Source: Chryseolinea serpens (GTDB lineage Bacteria; Bacteroidota; Bacteroidia; Cytophagales; Cyclobacteriaceae). Taken from it: a DNA stretch of 64,000 bases. The notes under the pieces are model-generated. The model had not been told where the DNA came from, did not search any database, and saw only the letters and a list, made by a program, of their open reading frames with translations. Positions 49,678-58,193 of this stretch are shown here, in pieces. Every line of letters begins with the position of its first letter. Position 1 is the stretch's first letter. The stretch spans positions 372,001 through 436,000 of the forward strand of contig NZ_FQWQ01000002.1 of NCBI RefSeq assembly GCF_900129725.1, given 5' to 3'. The translations under genes were made by a program, and so were the position numbers.

Positions 49678-50442
49678 TTAATTCCTCAACACGAGCGTGT
49701 GCTGCCCGCGTTTGCGTTGTTGCGGATCATCCTTCGACCCGTGGTCCGCATAGCTGGCACGCAACAGGTAAACGCCTTTGCCCGCATCTTTCACCGGCTT
49801 CATTTTTGTTTTGAATGCGCCGCTGAGACCGGCCATGTAGAAGTGATCAACATCGTTGTTGCTTTTCAGGATCCATCGCGCGATCTCCTTTGCCTGCGCT
49901 GCCTCCACTTCCGGGTGCGGCGGCATGGGAATGTTTCCCCATGTGCCCAACGAGCCGCTGATTATTTTCTTCGACAAGGCATCCTCCACAGCGGCACTGT
50001 AAGGATACTTCGCCGCAATGCTTTGAAACGACGGGCCAATCAATTTGTCATTCGCCACGTGGCAGTTGAAGCAGGGTAGTGTGGTGATGGCCAGGAGCGC
50101 TGCAGGCTCCGGTTCTGTCCTGGATCGTTCTGACCGGTAGGCCTGAAGTTGTGTTGAATCAGACAGGAACAAGACCTGCAACAACACTTCGTGTGGGGCG
50201 ATCTCCTCATATTCCGAATTGCCATCTTCTTTATCGTTGACACTGATCGTGTAATTGACCATCGTATTCCATTGGAATTTTGCATTCGCGGTAGGGAGTG
50301 TAATGCGCACTACGGGCGCAGCATTCCCGGCCACGGATTCGCTTTCGCGGAAAGAAGAAAGCAATGCGCAGGATGCCATCGTCAAGGCGATCACACCACC
50401 ACCGACAATGACCTTGCGGGGTTTATTCCTTCGCAGCATCAT
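49678..50442 (-). CDS. Exported c-type cytochrome
   Basis: The 254-residue protein has an N-terminal hydrophobic anchor or lipobox-like segment (VIALTMASC), a beta-sandwich-like domain (VRITLPTANAKFQWNTMVNYTISVNDKEDGNSEYEEI), then a cytochrome c core: heme motif CFNCH, LIGPSFQSIAAKYPYS and axial Met region WGNIPMPPHPEVEAAQAKEIARWIL. This resembles cytochrome c551/c552-like domains fused to sugar-dehydrogenase-type electron carriers. It lies 7 bases after a Tat-exported FAD oxidoreductase, so it likely takes electrons from it. Confidence 0.9.
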   Translation of the reverse strand: MMLRRNKPRKVIVGGGVIALTMASCALLSSFRESESVAGNAAPVVRITLPTANAKFQWNTMVNYTISVNDKEDGNSEYEEIAPHEVLLQVLFLSDSTQLQAYRSERSRTEPEPAALLAITTLPCFNCHVANDKLIGPSFQSIAAKYPYSAAVEDALSKKIISGSLGTWGNIPMPPHPEVEAAQAKEIARWILKSNNDVDHFYMAGLSGAFKTKMKPVKDAGKGVYLLRASYADHGSKDDPQQRKRGQHTLVLRN

Positions 50443-50449
50443 GCACCGA

Positions 50450-51916
50450 TCAGGCTTTGTCGATTTCCTGGGCCACGCGGTTGGCCGAGCGTGTAGCGGC
50501 CTCCGTGCCCCAATTCAAATTGTCGGCATACGCCCCGGCAAAATGGATGCGACCGAAAGGCTTCATCACCTCGGGCCAGAATTTCTTCAGCGTGCCAATG
50601 CCAAAAGGCGTCCGCTCGCAGGTGGACGCATAGGTCTCCTTGGTCCAGTCGCGGCTGGTGGCAAATTCGATGGTGTCGCGTTTGCCGGGATACACCGAGC
50701 GGAAAGCCGCCAACGCCCGTTGTGGCGATACACCTCCAGGACCTGTGCCCAGGATGACCACACGCTGCGTTTCCACTTCGTCGGCCGATTGCCACACCGA
50801 CCAGAGATCGGGAAGGTCGAGCTCCATGTTGATGCTCAGCTTGTCATCCAACCAGAATTTTGACGAAGCCTGGAAGACAAAGCGCTGATAGGAATCGTAA
50901 ACGAGATTGTCGAGCACGAATTGTTTTTCAGGTGAGAAGCCCGGCGTTACGGGAATGTTCTTGAAGGCCGGCGGTGGGATGCAGTTCACGAAGTAGTCGG
51001 CCTGCATTTCTTTTTGTTCGTTGAATTGTTTGTAGGTGACCGTCACGCCACTGTCGCCATGTTTGATGGAAAGGATCGGGCAGTTGAGCCACACTTTTGA
51101 ACCCAGGCGCTTAGCGAATGCGTTGGGCAGCATTTGATTGCCTCCCTTTAAACGGAACACTTCCGGGGGCGCCAGGGGCACGCCGCGCAGATGGAGAATG
51201 GCCGCGCGCCACAATTCGAACTGCACGGAATAGTCGTTGCCTCCCAGGAACTTCAGGGCGGTGGCAGAGGCTCCGTCTTTTTTATACAAATCGGCCATGG
51301 GCGTGTTGTCCATGTTGTCGTAGCCCACGCCAAACGGCTGGTATTCGTCTTTGAATTTATCGAGGTAGGGTTTCACATAGAGTGACTCAAGGTCCCACCA
51401 CGGGTTTTGCGAGAGAAATTTTACTTCGCGATCGTTGAAGCCGAATTTTTTGAGCACCACCGGGTCGGCCAACATTTCTTCCGTATAGAATTTGTCGTCG
51501 ATGCGGCGCACCAGGTTCTTCCGGCGGGGATAGGGCAAGGCGGTGAGTCCAAACTCCTGGATATATCCCCAATAGCGATCGTAGCCGGGTTTGCAAATGT
51601 GTTCCATGCCGCCATCGCCGTATAGGCCATCCGAAAGCCCGTCATGGACCGTGAACACATGGCCGCCATGGCGACCGCTGGCTTCCATGACCACCACGTC
51701 GTGGCCCCGGCGCGTCAGTTCATAGGCCGTGCAAAGGCCCGCCAATCCCCCACCCCCAACAATCACTTTTTTAGGGCTGGCCGAGGGGGTGATCTCCACT
51801 TTTTCCGGGTCGGGTTTCAGACCACCTTCTAACCATGTTCTTGGATCGACAACCGACACGCCCATGCCGGCCATCATGCTATTCTTCAGGAAGTCTCTTC
51901 GTTTAAAAGTGCTCAT
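50450..51916 (-). CDS. Tat-exported FAD oxidoreductase of the amine-oxidase superfamily
   Basis: The 488-residue protein begins with a twin-arginine signal (TFKRRDFLKNSMMAGMGVSVV). Residues 48-85 form the FAD dinucleotide motif KVIVGGGGLAGLCTAYELTRRGHDVVVMEA followed by RHGGHVFT; the C terminus has the second FAD segment RIHFAGAYADNLNWGTEAATRSANRVAQEI. This is the flavin-containing amine oxidase/protoporphyrinogen oxidase superfamily. The substrate is not predictable. Export through Tat with bound FAD and a cytochrome c gene 7 bases downstream suggest a periplasmic dehydrogenase passing electrons to the respiratory chain. Confidence 0.9.
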   Translation of the reverse strand: MSTFKRRDFLKNSMMAGMGVSVVDPRTWLEGGLKPDPEKVEITPSASPKKVIVGGGGLAGLCTAYELTRRGHDVVVMEASGRHGGHVFTVHDGLSDGLYGDGGMEHICKPGYDRYWGYIQEFGLTALPYPRRKNLVRRIDDKFYTEEMLADPVVLKKFGFNDREVKFLSQNPWWDLESLYVKPYLDKFKDEYQPFGVGYDNMDNTPMADLYKKDGASATALKFLGGNDYSVQFELWRAAILHLRGVPLAPPEVFRLKGGNQMLPNAFAKRLGSKVWLNCPILSIKHGDSGVTVTYKQFNEQKEMQADYFVNCIPPPAFKNIPVTPGFSPEKQFVLDNLVYDSYQRFVFQASSKFWLDDKLSINMELDLPDLWSVWQSADEVETQRVVILGTGPGGVSPQRALAAFRSVYPGKRDTIEFATSRDWTKETYASTCERTPFGIGTLKKFWPEVMKPFGRIHFAGAYADNLNWGTEAATRSANRVAQEIDKA

Positions 51917-52099
51917 AGGAAGGGGGTAAAAAAGTGTATTTCAATTTACGGCTTTCAGTAAATAAAAAAAGATTTTGTAAGTCAATTTATACAAAAGGAA
52001 AGCATTTGAAGATAATAATGGCAGCGAATCATTTCTAAAAATTAATGCACAGACCTCAACTCCGGGTCGCAAAGCGCTGCCGTATAAGGCCAAAACTTC

Positions 52100-52107
52100 T
52101 ATTTTTG
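52100..52107 (+). promoter_or_regulatory. Possible -7 element of the agmatinase gene
   Basis: TATTTTTG fits TAnnTTTG 24 bases upstream of the ATG. It lies in an AT-rich gap, where such matches arise by chance. Confidence 0.35.
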
Positions 52108-52131
52108 ATAACTTCTTAACCCCTCGTTTTT

Positions 52132-52932
52132 ATGGTCTCCGTTCTTGGAATTCCTTTGGATAGCAACTCTTCTTTTCTATCGGGCGCAGCCTCGGCCCCG
52201 CAAAAGATCCGTGAAGCGTATCACTCTGCCTCTGCCAACTATTGCGCGGAAAATGGCACGGACCTCAGCCAAACGCAGTCGTGGAAGGATCAAGGGGATT
52301 TGCAGCTTCCTGGCATGCCGGCTGCGTTTCCTTCTATCGAACAAAATGTTTTCAATTTGCTCAGCAAAGATCACCGCGTGCTGAGCCTCGGCGGCGACCA
52401 CTCGATCACGTATCCCATCATCAAGGCGTTTGCAAAAAAATATCGGCCACTCAACATCCTCCACCTCGACGCGCATGGCGACCTGTACGATGATTTTGAA
52501 GGAAACAAATTTTCGCATGCCTGCCCCTTTGCACGGATCATGGAAGAGGGTCTGGCTTCGCGGTTGGTGCAGGTAGGTATCCGCACCTACAATCCGCACC
52601 AACGGGAGCAAGCCCGGCGCTTTGGTGTGGAGTCCATCGAAATGAAGGATTGGAAAGACGGTACCAACCTGTCCTTTGACGGGCCGCTGTATATTTCGCT
52701 GGACCTGGATGCCCTCGATCCCGCATTCGTGCCGGGTGTGTCGCACCATGAACCTGGCGGCTTTTCCACGCGCCAGGTGCTTGGCATTCTGCAGGGCCTG
52801 AACGCCACCATCGTCGGGGCCGACATTGTCGAATTGAATCCCACCCGCGACATCAACAACATGACGGCCATGGTGGCGGCCAAATTTTTTAAAGAGTTAT
52901 TGGTGAAGCTTTTGCCGGCGGCATCCGTATAA
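52132..52932 (+). CDS. speB: Agmatinase/arginase-family ureohydrolase
   Basis: The 266-residue protein carries the binuclear-manganese motifs of the ureohydrolase family: GGDHS (His90), DAHGD (Asp113, His115, Asp117) and SLDLDALDP (Asp191, Asp193), with the substrate-loop GVSHHEPGGFSTRQ. At 266 residues it is short for arginase and agrees with agmatinase, which turns agmatine into putrescine and urea. A formimidoylglutamase or guanidinobutyrase role cannot be excluded. A methyltransferase gene follows after 15 bases. Confidence 0.9.
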   Translation: MVSVLGIPLDSNSSFLSGAASAPQKIREAYHSASANYCAENGTDLSQTQSWKDQGDLQLPGMPAAFPSIEQNVFNLLSKDHRVLSLGGDHSITYPIIKAFAKKYRPLNILHLDAHGDLYDDFEGNKFSHACPFARIMEEGLASRLVQVGIRTYNPHQREQARRFGVESIEMKDWKDGTNLSFDGPLYISLDLDALDPAFVPGVSHHEPGGFSTRQVLGILQGLNATIVGADIVELNPTRDINNMTAMVAAKFFKELLVKLLPAASV

Positions 52933-52947
52933 TCTCATAAAAAAAAA

Positions 52948-53682
52948 ATGAAAGACCTCTTCTCCACCCAGGCCAAGCAATACGCGGCCTTCCGCCCGAC
53001 CTATCCCGAGGCGCTGTATGATTTCATCTTTCAGCACGTACACGGAAATGAAAATGCATGGGACTGTGCCACCGGCAATGGGCAGGCGGCGGTTCGCCTG
53101 GCGCGCCGGTTCAAAAATGTTTACGCTACCGACATCAGCCAGAAACAACTGGATCAGGCGTCGCCGGCGGGCAACATCCACTACGCTGTCAGTCCTGCAG
53201 AGAGCACGTCCTTTCCGGATCATCACTTCGATCTGATCACGGTGGGTCAGGCCCTCCATTGGTTTGATCTCGATAAATTTTATGCCGAGGTGAAGCGCGT
53301 GATAAAACCCGGAGGATTGTTGGCGATTTGGGGTTATGGGCTGTTGTATATTGAACCCGCCATCGACGAGGCGTTCATGAATTTCTACGAGAATGTCGTG
53401 GGGCCGTATTGGGATAATGCCCGCCGGCTGGTAGAGAACGAGTACAAGACGATTGCTTTTCCATTTCCCATCATCCCTTCGCCGCCGCTGGCCATCGAAA
53501 CGGAATGGACGCTCGATCATTTGTCAGGATATTTATCGAGTTGGTCGGCCACTCAAAAATTCATTCAGCAAAAGGGACATGATCCGGTACCCGAATTCAT
53601 TCAGCAACTCGCCGGGCGCTGGGGCAAGGGTTCGCGGCCGGTAAGGTTTCCGCTGTTCACTCGCGTGGCCATAATCGCTTAG
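52948..53682 (+). CDS. Class I SAM-dependent methyltransferase
   Basis: The 244-residue protein has the SAM-binding motif WDCATGNGQAAVRLARRFKNVYATDIS, acidic loop DHHFDLITVGQALHWFD and the post-motif FYAEVKRVIKPGGLLAIWGYG. This matches the trans-aconitate methyltransferase-like/DUF-type methyltransferases of about 250 residues (FSTQAKQYAAFRPTYPE). The substrate is a small molecule of unknown identity. It follows speB by 15 bases and probably shares its transcript. Confidence 0.9.
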   Translation: MKDLFSTQAKQYAAFRPTYPEALYDFIFQHVHGNENAWDCATGNGQAAVRLARRFKNVYATDISQKQLDQASPAGNIHYAVSPAESTSFPDHHFDLITVGQALHWFDLDKFYAEVKRVIKPGGLLAIWGYGLLYIEPAIDEAFMNFYENVVGPYWDNARRLVENEYKTIAFPFPIIPSPPLAIETEWTLDHLSGYLSSWSATQKFIQQKGHDPVPEFIQQLAGRWGKGSRPVRFPLFTRVAIIA

Positions 53683-53827
53683 CCGGAACTCGTCGACGGT
53701 CGTTTTGCGATCAACCCAGGTTATCCGGGCAGGGCGAGCGACTGTTTTATACCATCTGGGCTCATACCTTACATCGCCTTTCTTTTCTCCATAAAGGTGC
53801 CTATCATGCCATTCATATTTTTTCAGC

Positions 53828-55477
53828 ATGCGGTATTGTATTGTGTTGGGTGTTGCCCTTTTGATCTTGTTGGCCTGCCGGCCCAAGCCCAAGCAGACCT
53901 TTGATGTCATTCTCCGGCACGGCACCGTCTATGATGGCTCGGGCGCCGAACCCTTCACCGCCGATGTTGCCTTGCAAGCCGACACCATTGCCGCCATCGG
54001 CGATCTCGGTGATGCGGCCGGCAAAAAAGAAATTGATGCGACCGGCCTCGCGGTGGCACCTGGATTTATCAACATGCTGAGCTGGGCCGACCGCAGCCTC
54101 CTGATGGACGGCCGCTCGATGAGCGACATCAAACAGGGTGTTACGCTCGAAGTGTTTGGCGAAGGATGGTCGCCCGGTCCCGTGAAGCGAAAAGCTACCA
54201 GCAAACCCGTCGATAGTTTGTGGACCACCCTCGGGGGATATTTTGATTATGTTTTGAAAAAAGGGGTTAGCCCCAACGTCGCCTCTTTTGTCGGGGCAAC
54301 GTCCATCCGAATCCATGAATTGGGTCACGACAACCGGCCGCCCACGGCAGAGGAACTGAAGCGCATGAAGGCCCTCGTGCAACAAGCGATGGACGACGGC
54401 GCCATGGGATTGGGATCGTCGCTGATCTATGCCCCCGCCGACTATGCCTCCACCGACGAGCTTATTGCCCTGGCGCAGGTTGCCTCACAAAACGGCGGCA
54501 TGTACATCACGCATATGCGCAGCGAAAGCGACAACATTCTTTCGGCCATGAACGAAACGTTCCGCATTTCGAAAGAGGCGCACATTGCGGCGGAGATCTA
54601 TCACCTCAAGATCAACCATGAACGAAACTGGGGCAAAGTGGAAACGGTCATCGCCAAACTGGACAGCGCCCGGAAGGCTGGTTTGAAAATTACCGCCAAC
54701 ATGTACACCTACACCGCCAGCGCTACCGGTCTCACGGCGCGTCTGCCTACGTGGGTGCAGGAAGGCGGCGCGAGTGCCATGCGCAAGCGGTTAAAGAATC
54801 CGGTCACGCGAAAGAAAGTGTTGGAGGAAATGCGACTGGGGATCCCCACAAAAAATTCCGATCCGAAAGACGTGATGATGCTGGGCTTTCGCCTGGACTC
54901 GCTCAACAAGCTCTATCGCGGCAAGCGGCTCGACGAAGTGGCCCGCCTCCACGGCAAGGACGCCGACGAAACGGTGCTCGACCTGGTGGTGCGCGACAAG
55001 TCCACAATCGCTGCCGTCTATTTCCTCATCTCCGAAGCCAATGTGAAACGCATGTTGACGCTGCCGTATGTGAGCTTCGGCTCCGACGCCGCGTCGATGT
55101 CGGAAGCCAAGATCTTTGCCGATTGGGGGACGCATCCCCGGGCCTATGGGACGTTTGCGCGGTTCCTGGGAAAATATGTTCGCGACGAAAAAGTGGTCTC
55201 CCTGCCGGAAGCCATTCGCCGTCTCACGGCCTTGCCGGCCAGCAACCTGAAGCTCAAAAAAAGAGGCAGCCTGAAGGTAGGCTACTATGCCGACCTGGCC
55301 CTTTTTGACGCGCGCACCATTGCCGACCACGCCACGTTCGATTCGCCCAAGGAATATGCCACGGGCATGCAACACGTTTTTGTGAACGGCGTGCAGGTGC
55401 TCCACCAGGGCGAACACACCGGCGCCTTGCCCGGCCGTGTCGTGCGGGGCCCCGGGTGGAAAAGCAAGCGCGGCTAA
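53828..55477 (+). CDS. D-aminoacylase-like amidohydrolase lipoprotein without HxH motif
   Basis: The 549-residue protein has a lipoprotein signal (MRYCIVLGVALLILLAC, Cys17). It is an amidohydrolase-superfamily member: FDVILRHGTVYDGSGAEPF, GLAVAPGFINMLSWAD, MGLGSSLIYAP, YITHMRSESDN, AAEIYHLKINHERNW, FGSDAASM and the final VRGPGW. In the N-acyl-D-amino-acid deacylases I remember, the first strand reads GFIDxHxHxD with two metal-binding His. Here it is GFINMLSWAD, so the HxH pair is absent, while later His (HM, HLK) and the Asp in GSDAAS remain. The enzyme may use one metal ion only. Confidence 0.88.
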   Translation: MRYCIVLGVALLILLACRPKPKQTFDVILRHGTVYDGSGAEPFTADVALQADTIAAIGDLGDAAGKKEIDATGLAVAPGFINMLSWADRSLLMDGRSMSDIKQGVTLEVFGEGWSPGPVKRKATSKPVDSLWTTLGGYFDYVLKKGVSPNVASFVGATSIRIHELGHDNRPPTAEELKRMKALVQQAMDDGAMGLGSSLIYAPADYASTDELIALAQVASQNGGMYITHMRSESDNILSAMNETFRISKEAHIAAEIYHLKINHERNWGKVETVIAKLDSARKAGLKITANMYTYTASATGLTARLPTWVQEGGASAMRKRLKNPVTRKKVLEEMRLGIPTKNSDPKDVMMLGFRLDSLNKLYRGKRLDEVARLHGKDADETVLDLVVRDKSTIAAVYFLISEANVKRMLTLPYVSFGSDAASMSEAKIFADWGTHPRAYGTFARFLGKYVRDEKVVSLPEAIRRLTALPASNLKLKKRGSLKVGYYADLALFDARTIADHATFDSPKEYATGMQHVFVNGVQVLHQGEHTGALPGRVVRGPGWKSKRG

Positions 55478-55582
55478 GGAAGTTGAACAGACGTTAATTT
55501 AGGATGGGCTACTTCCGTTGGGAGGTGAATAGGCTTATCTTTAGTGATCATATTTTTTACTTAACCGAAACTATCCATCATC

Positions 55583-57580
55583 ATGGATAAATATCTACTA
55601 CTCTTCGCGATCTTCATGCTGAGCCTGGTGGCCCACGCCCAGGACCAAAAGACGCTGGTGGCTACCGGCGACAAATACTATGGCAAGAAGGATTATAAAA
55701 ATGCGTTGGCCGCATACCTGGCCGCGCAGGATCTCAACCCCGATGATGCTGCGGTCAATTTCAAGATCGGCCTCACCTACTTGTATTCAGAGACCAAGTC
55801 AAAAGCGGCCTCCTATATCAGCAAGGCCTATCGCCTGAACCCGGCCGTGAACCCGGACATCGACTATCACCTCGGCATTGCCTTTCAGAACACCAACGAA
55901 TTCCAGAAGGCCATCGAGCATTTCGAAAACTTCAAAAAGAAGAAGGCCAACTTGTCGAGCATCGTGGACGAGAAGATCGCCGAGTGTCACATCGCCGACT
56001 CTCTTTCGCAAAATGAGTTGAACGTGATCATCGAAAACCTCGGTCCTGTGAACACGCCTTACAGCGATTACTCCCCTATCATCTCTGCCGATGGCAACAC
56101 GCTTATCTTCACCTCCAACCGCACCGACGATCCCGCTAAAGTAAAGGCCAATCAAAATTTCGAAGACATTTACTTCACCACCAAGCAAGGCAATACCTGG
56201 TCCGCGCCCAAGCCGATAAGTCCCAACATCAACATCAAATACAACGACGCGGCGGCATCGCTTTCACCGGACGGCAAGACCTTATTCTTGTATTATGAAG
56301 AAGGGGAAGGCGACATCTACACCTCCACGCTCACGGGCGACCAATGGTCTAAACCCGAACCCCTGAACAAGAACATCAACACGGCGATGTTCTGGGAAAC
56401 CTGCGCCAGTGTGACGGCCGATGGAAAGAAACTTTTCTTTGCCAGCAACCGGCCGGGCGGGATCGGTGAGTTGGATCTGTATGTGAGCCAGCTCGACAGC
56501 AAGGGCGAATGGGGCAAGGCCGTGAACCTCGGTCCCGTGATCAACACCCCCGAAAACGAAGACTCACCCTACATCCACCACGACGGCGTGACGCTGTATT
56601 TTTCCTCCGACGGACATCCCCGGCTTGGCAACAGCGACATCTTTGTTACTGAATTTGTCAACAACAAATGGAAGAAACCCGAGAATATGGGCTACCCGCT
56701 GAACTCGTGGGAATACGACGGCTTTTTCACGCTGTCGCCGGATAAGAAAAAAGGATATTTCTCCACCGCTAAGGAAGGTGGTCTTGGCGATGCGGACATT
56801 TATTCGATCACGTTCCTTGAGCCCAAATACAAAGTGAAGCCCAAGCCCGAAGTGGTGGCGGCTGTGCAGAAAGCTGCAGAGGAAAAAGTAAAAACCGAGA
56901 TCCCGAAGAGCGAAGAATTTATCGACGCCAGCATCCAGGCGAAGAAGGAGCAAAAGGTGGTGACGTTATTAAAGGGACGAGTTATTGATGAGAGCAACGC
57001 CGCTCCTCTCGGTGCGGTGATCTCGCTGGTGGACAACGCGACCAACAAGGTGATGGCAAAGATCAACGCCAACCCGCTGACGGGTGAATTCGAACTGATC
57101 ATTCCCCACGGTGGAAACTACGGGGTGGCTACCGAGAAAGCAGGCTACCTGTTCAACTCCATCAACTTCGCGTTGCCGGAATTTGCCGAGTACCAGGAGA
57201 TCGACACACACATCATCATGGTGAAGGCGGAGGTCGGTTCGAAAGTGGTATTGAAAAACATTTTCTTCGACATCGGTAAGGCCGACCTGAAAACGGAGTC
57301 GGTAGCCGAGGTGGAAAATATCAAGGAGCTGCTCATCACCAACCCGAACCTGAAAGTGCAGATCAACGGGCACACCGACAACAGCGGCAACGCGGCCAGC
57401 AACAAGTCGCTTTCGCTGAAGCGGGCGTCATCGGTGGTGACCTACCTGGTGGGTCATGGCATTGCGGCCGAACGCGTGTCGGCCAAGGGATATGGTTCGG
57501 AACGCCCCATCGTTTCCAACGACGACGAGACCGGGGGCCGCGAGATCAACCGCCGTACGGAAATTGAAATCATCGAGTAG
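55583..57580 (+). CDS. PorE-like TPR / beta-propeller / OmpA protein
   Basis: The 665-residue protein has a signal peptide (MDKYLLLFAIFMLSLVAHAQ), TPR units (KYYGKKDYKNALAAYLAAQDLNPDDAAVNFKIGLTYLYSE, IAFQNTNEFQKAIEHFENFK), PD40 propeller blades at 155-430 (SPIISADGNTLIFTSNR; AAASLSPDGKTLFLYYEE; YIHHDGVTLYFSSDGHPRLGNSDIFV), a carboxypeptidase-like domain (LLKGRVIDESNAAPLGAVISLV), and an OmpA domain ending with NGHTDNSGNAASNKSLSLKRASSVV and REINRRTEIEI. This is the layout of PorE of the type IX secretion system, which ties the complex to peptidoglycan; paralogues of unknown role also exist. Confidence 0.9.
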   Translation: MDKYLLLFAIFMLSLVAHAQDQKTLVATGDKYYGKKDYKNALAAYLAAQDLNPDDAAVNFKIGLTYLYSETKSKAASYISKAYRLNPAVNPDIDYHLGIAFQNTNEFQKAIEHFENFKKKKANLSSIVDEKIAECHIADSLSQNELNVIIENLGPVNTPYSDYSPIISADGNTLIFTSNRTDDPAKVKANQNFEDIYFTTKQGNTWSAPKPISPNINIKYNDAAASLSPDGKTLFLYYEEGEGDIYTSTLTGDQWSKPEPLNKNINTAMFWETCASVTADGKKLFFASNRPGGIGELDLYVSQLDSKGEWGKAVNLGPVINTPENEDSPYIHHDGVTLYFSSDGHPRLGNSDIFVTEFVNNKWKKPENMGYPLNSWEYDGFFTLSPDKKKGYFSTAKEGGLGDADIYSITFLEPKYKVKPKPEVVAAVQKAAEEKVKTEIPKSEEFIDASIQAKKEQKVVTLLKGRVIDESNAAPLGAVISLVDNATNKVMAKINANPLTGEFELIIPHGGNYGVATEKAGYLFNSINFALPEFAEYQEIDTHIIMVKAEVGSKVVLKNIFFDIGKADLKTESVAEVENIKELLITNPNLKVQINGHTDNSGNAASNKSLSLKRASSVVTYLVGHGIAAERVSAKGYGSERPIVSNDDETGGREINRRTEIEIIE

Positions 57581-57606
57581 ACAAATGCCTGCGATTATAG
57601 CGCACC

Positions 57607-58011
57607 CTAATTCAGAGCGGTAACCACTTTTTTCAGGATGTCGAGCGTGACGGGCTTTTGGAAATAGGCTCTCACCTCGGGGAAGGTATCGGCGCGGCTG
57701 AGGTCTTTGGGGTGGTTGGACGAGCTGATGATGTAGATCTCGGGCTTCTTCACCAGCAGCGATTCTATTTTTTTAAGTTCTGCCAGAAATTCCCAACCGT
57801 CGATCTCGGGCATATAGATGTCCAGCAAGATGACATTGGGCAGGTGCTCTTGCGAGTTCTTATGATGCAGGAGGTAGTCGATCGCACCCTGGGCGCTGTT
57901 GTAGATGGTGATGATGTGGGCCAGTTCCCCCAATTCGGCGAGCCGCTTGATATAAAACGATGACATGGGGTCATCGTCAATGATCCAGAGGTTAGCGATC
58001 TTGCTCGACAT
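57607..58011 (-). CDS. Lone receiver-domain response regulator
   Basis: The 134-residue protein is a receiver domain only: acidic residues D12-D14 (IIDDDP), phospho-acceptor D64 (VILLDIYMPEIDGWEF), SSS near 96-98 and K119 (YFQKPV). No output domain follows, as in CheY/Spo0F-type relays. The closest kinase in the window is the TPR histidine kinase at 62760, with the TonB receptor gene between them. A link is plausible, not proven. Confidence 0.92.
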   Translation of the reverse strand: MSSKIANLWIIDDDPMSSFYIKRLAELGELAHIITIYNSAQGAIDYLLHHKNSQEHLPNVILLDIYMPEIDGWEFLAELKKIESLLVKKPEIYIISSSNHPKDLSRADTFPEVRAYFQKPVTLDILKKVVTALN

Positions 58012-58193
58012 AGCGGGAAGCGGGTTTATTCATAAGTCGTTTATACATAACTCAATACGACCACATAAATACAAATGATTTCGGCACGGTAACTTGTTGT
58101 CGCTATAAAGTTGACACGCGTGTATGAAAATCGTTGGTTTAGGATGGCCGGCCGCCGGCCCTTCGCGGGCAAACGGCCGGTCTCCTGTCAGCC

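Noticed and set aside
58130-58180. GC-rich inverted repeat (CCGGCCG/CGGCCGG) as terminator of the TonB receptor gene
   Set aside because: No T-run follows on the minus strand and the arms are only 7 bases; evidence is too weak.
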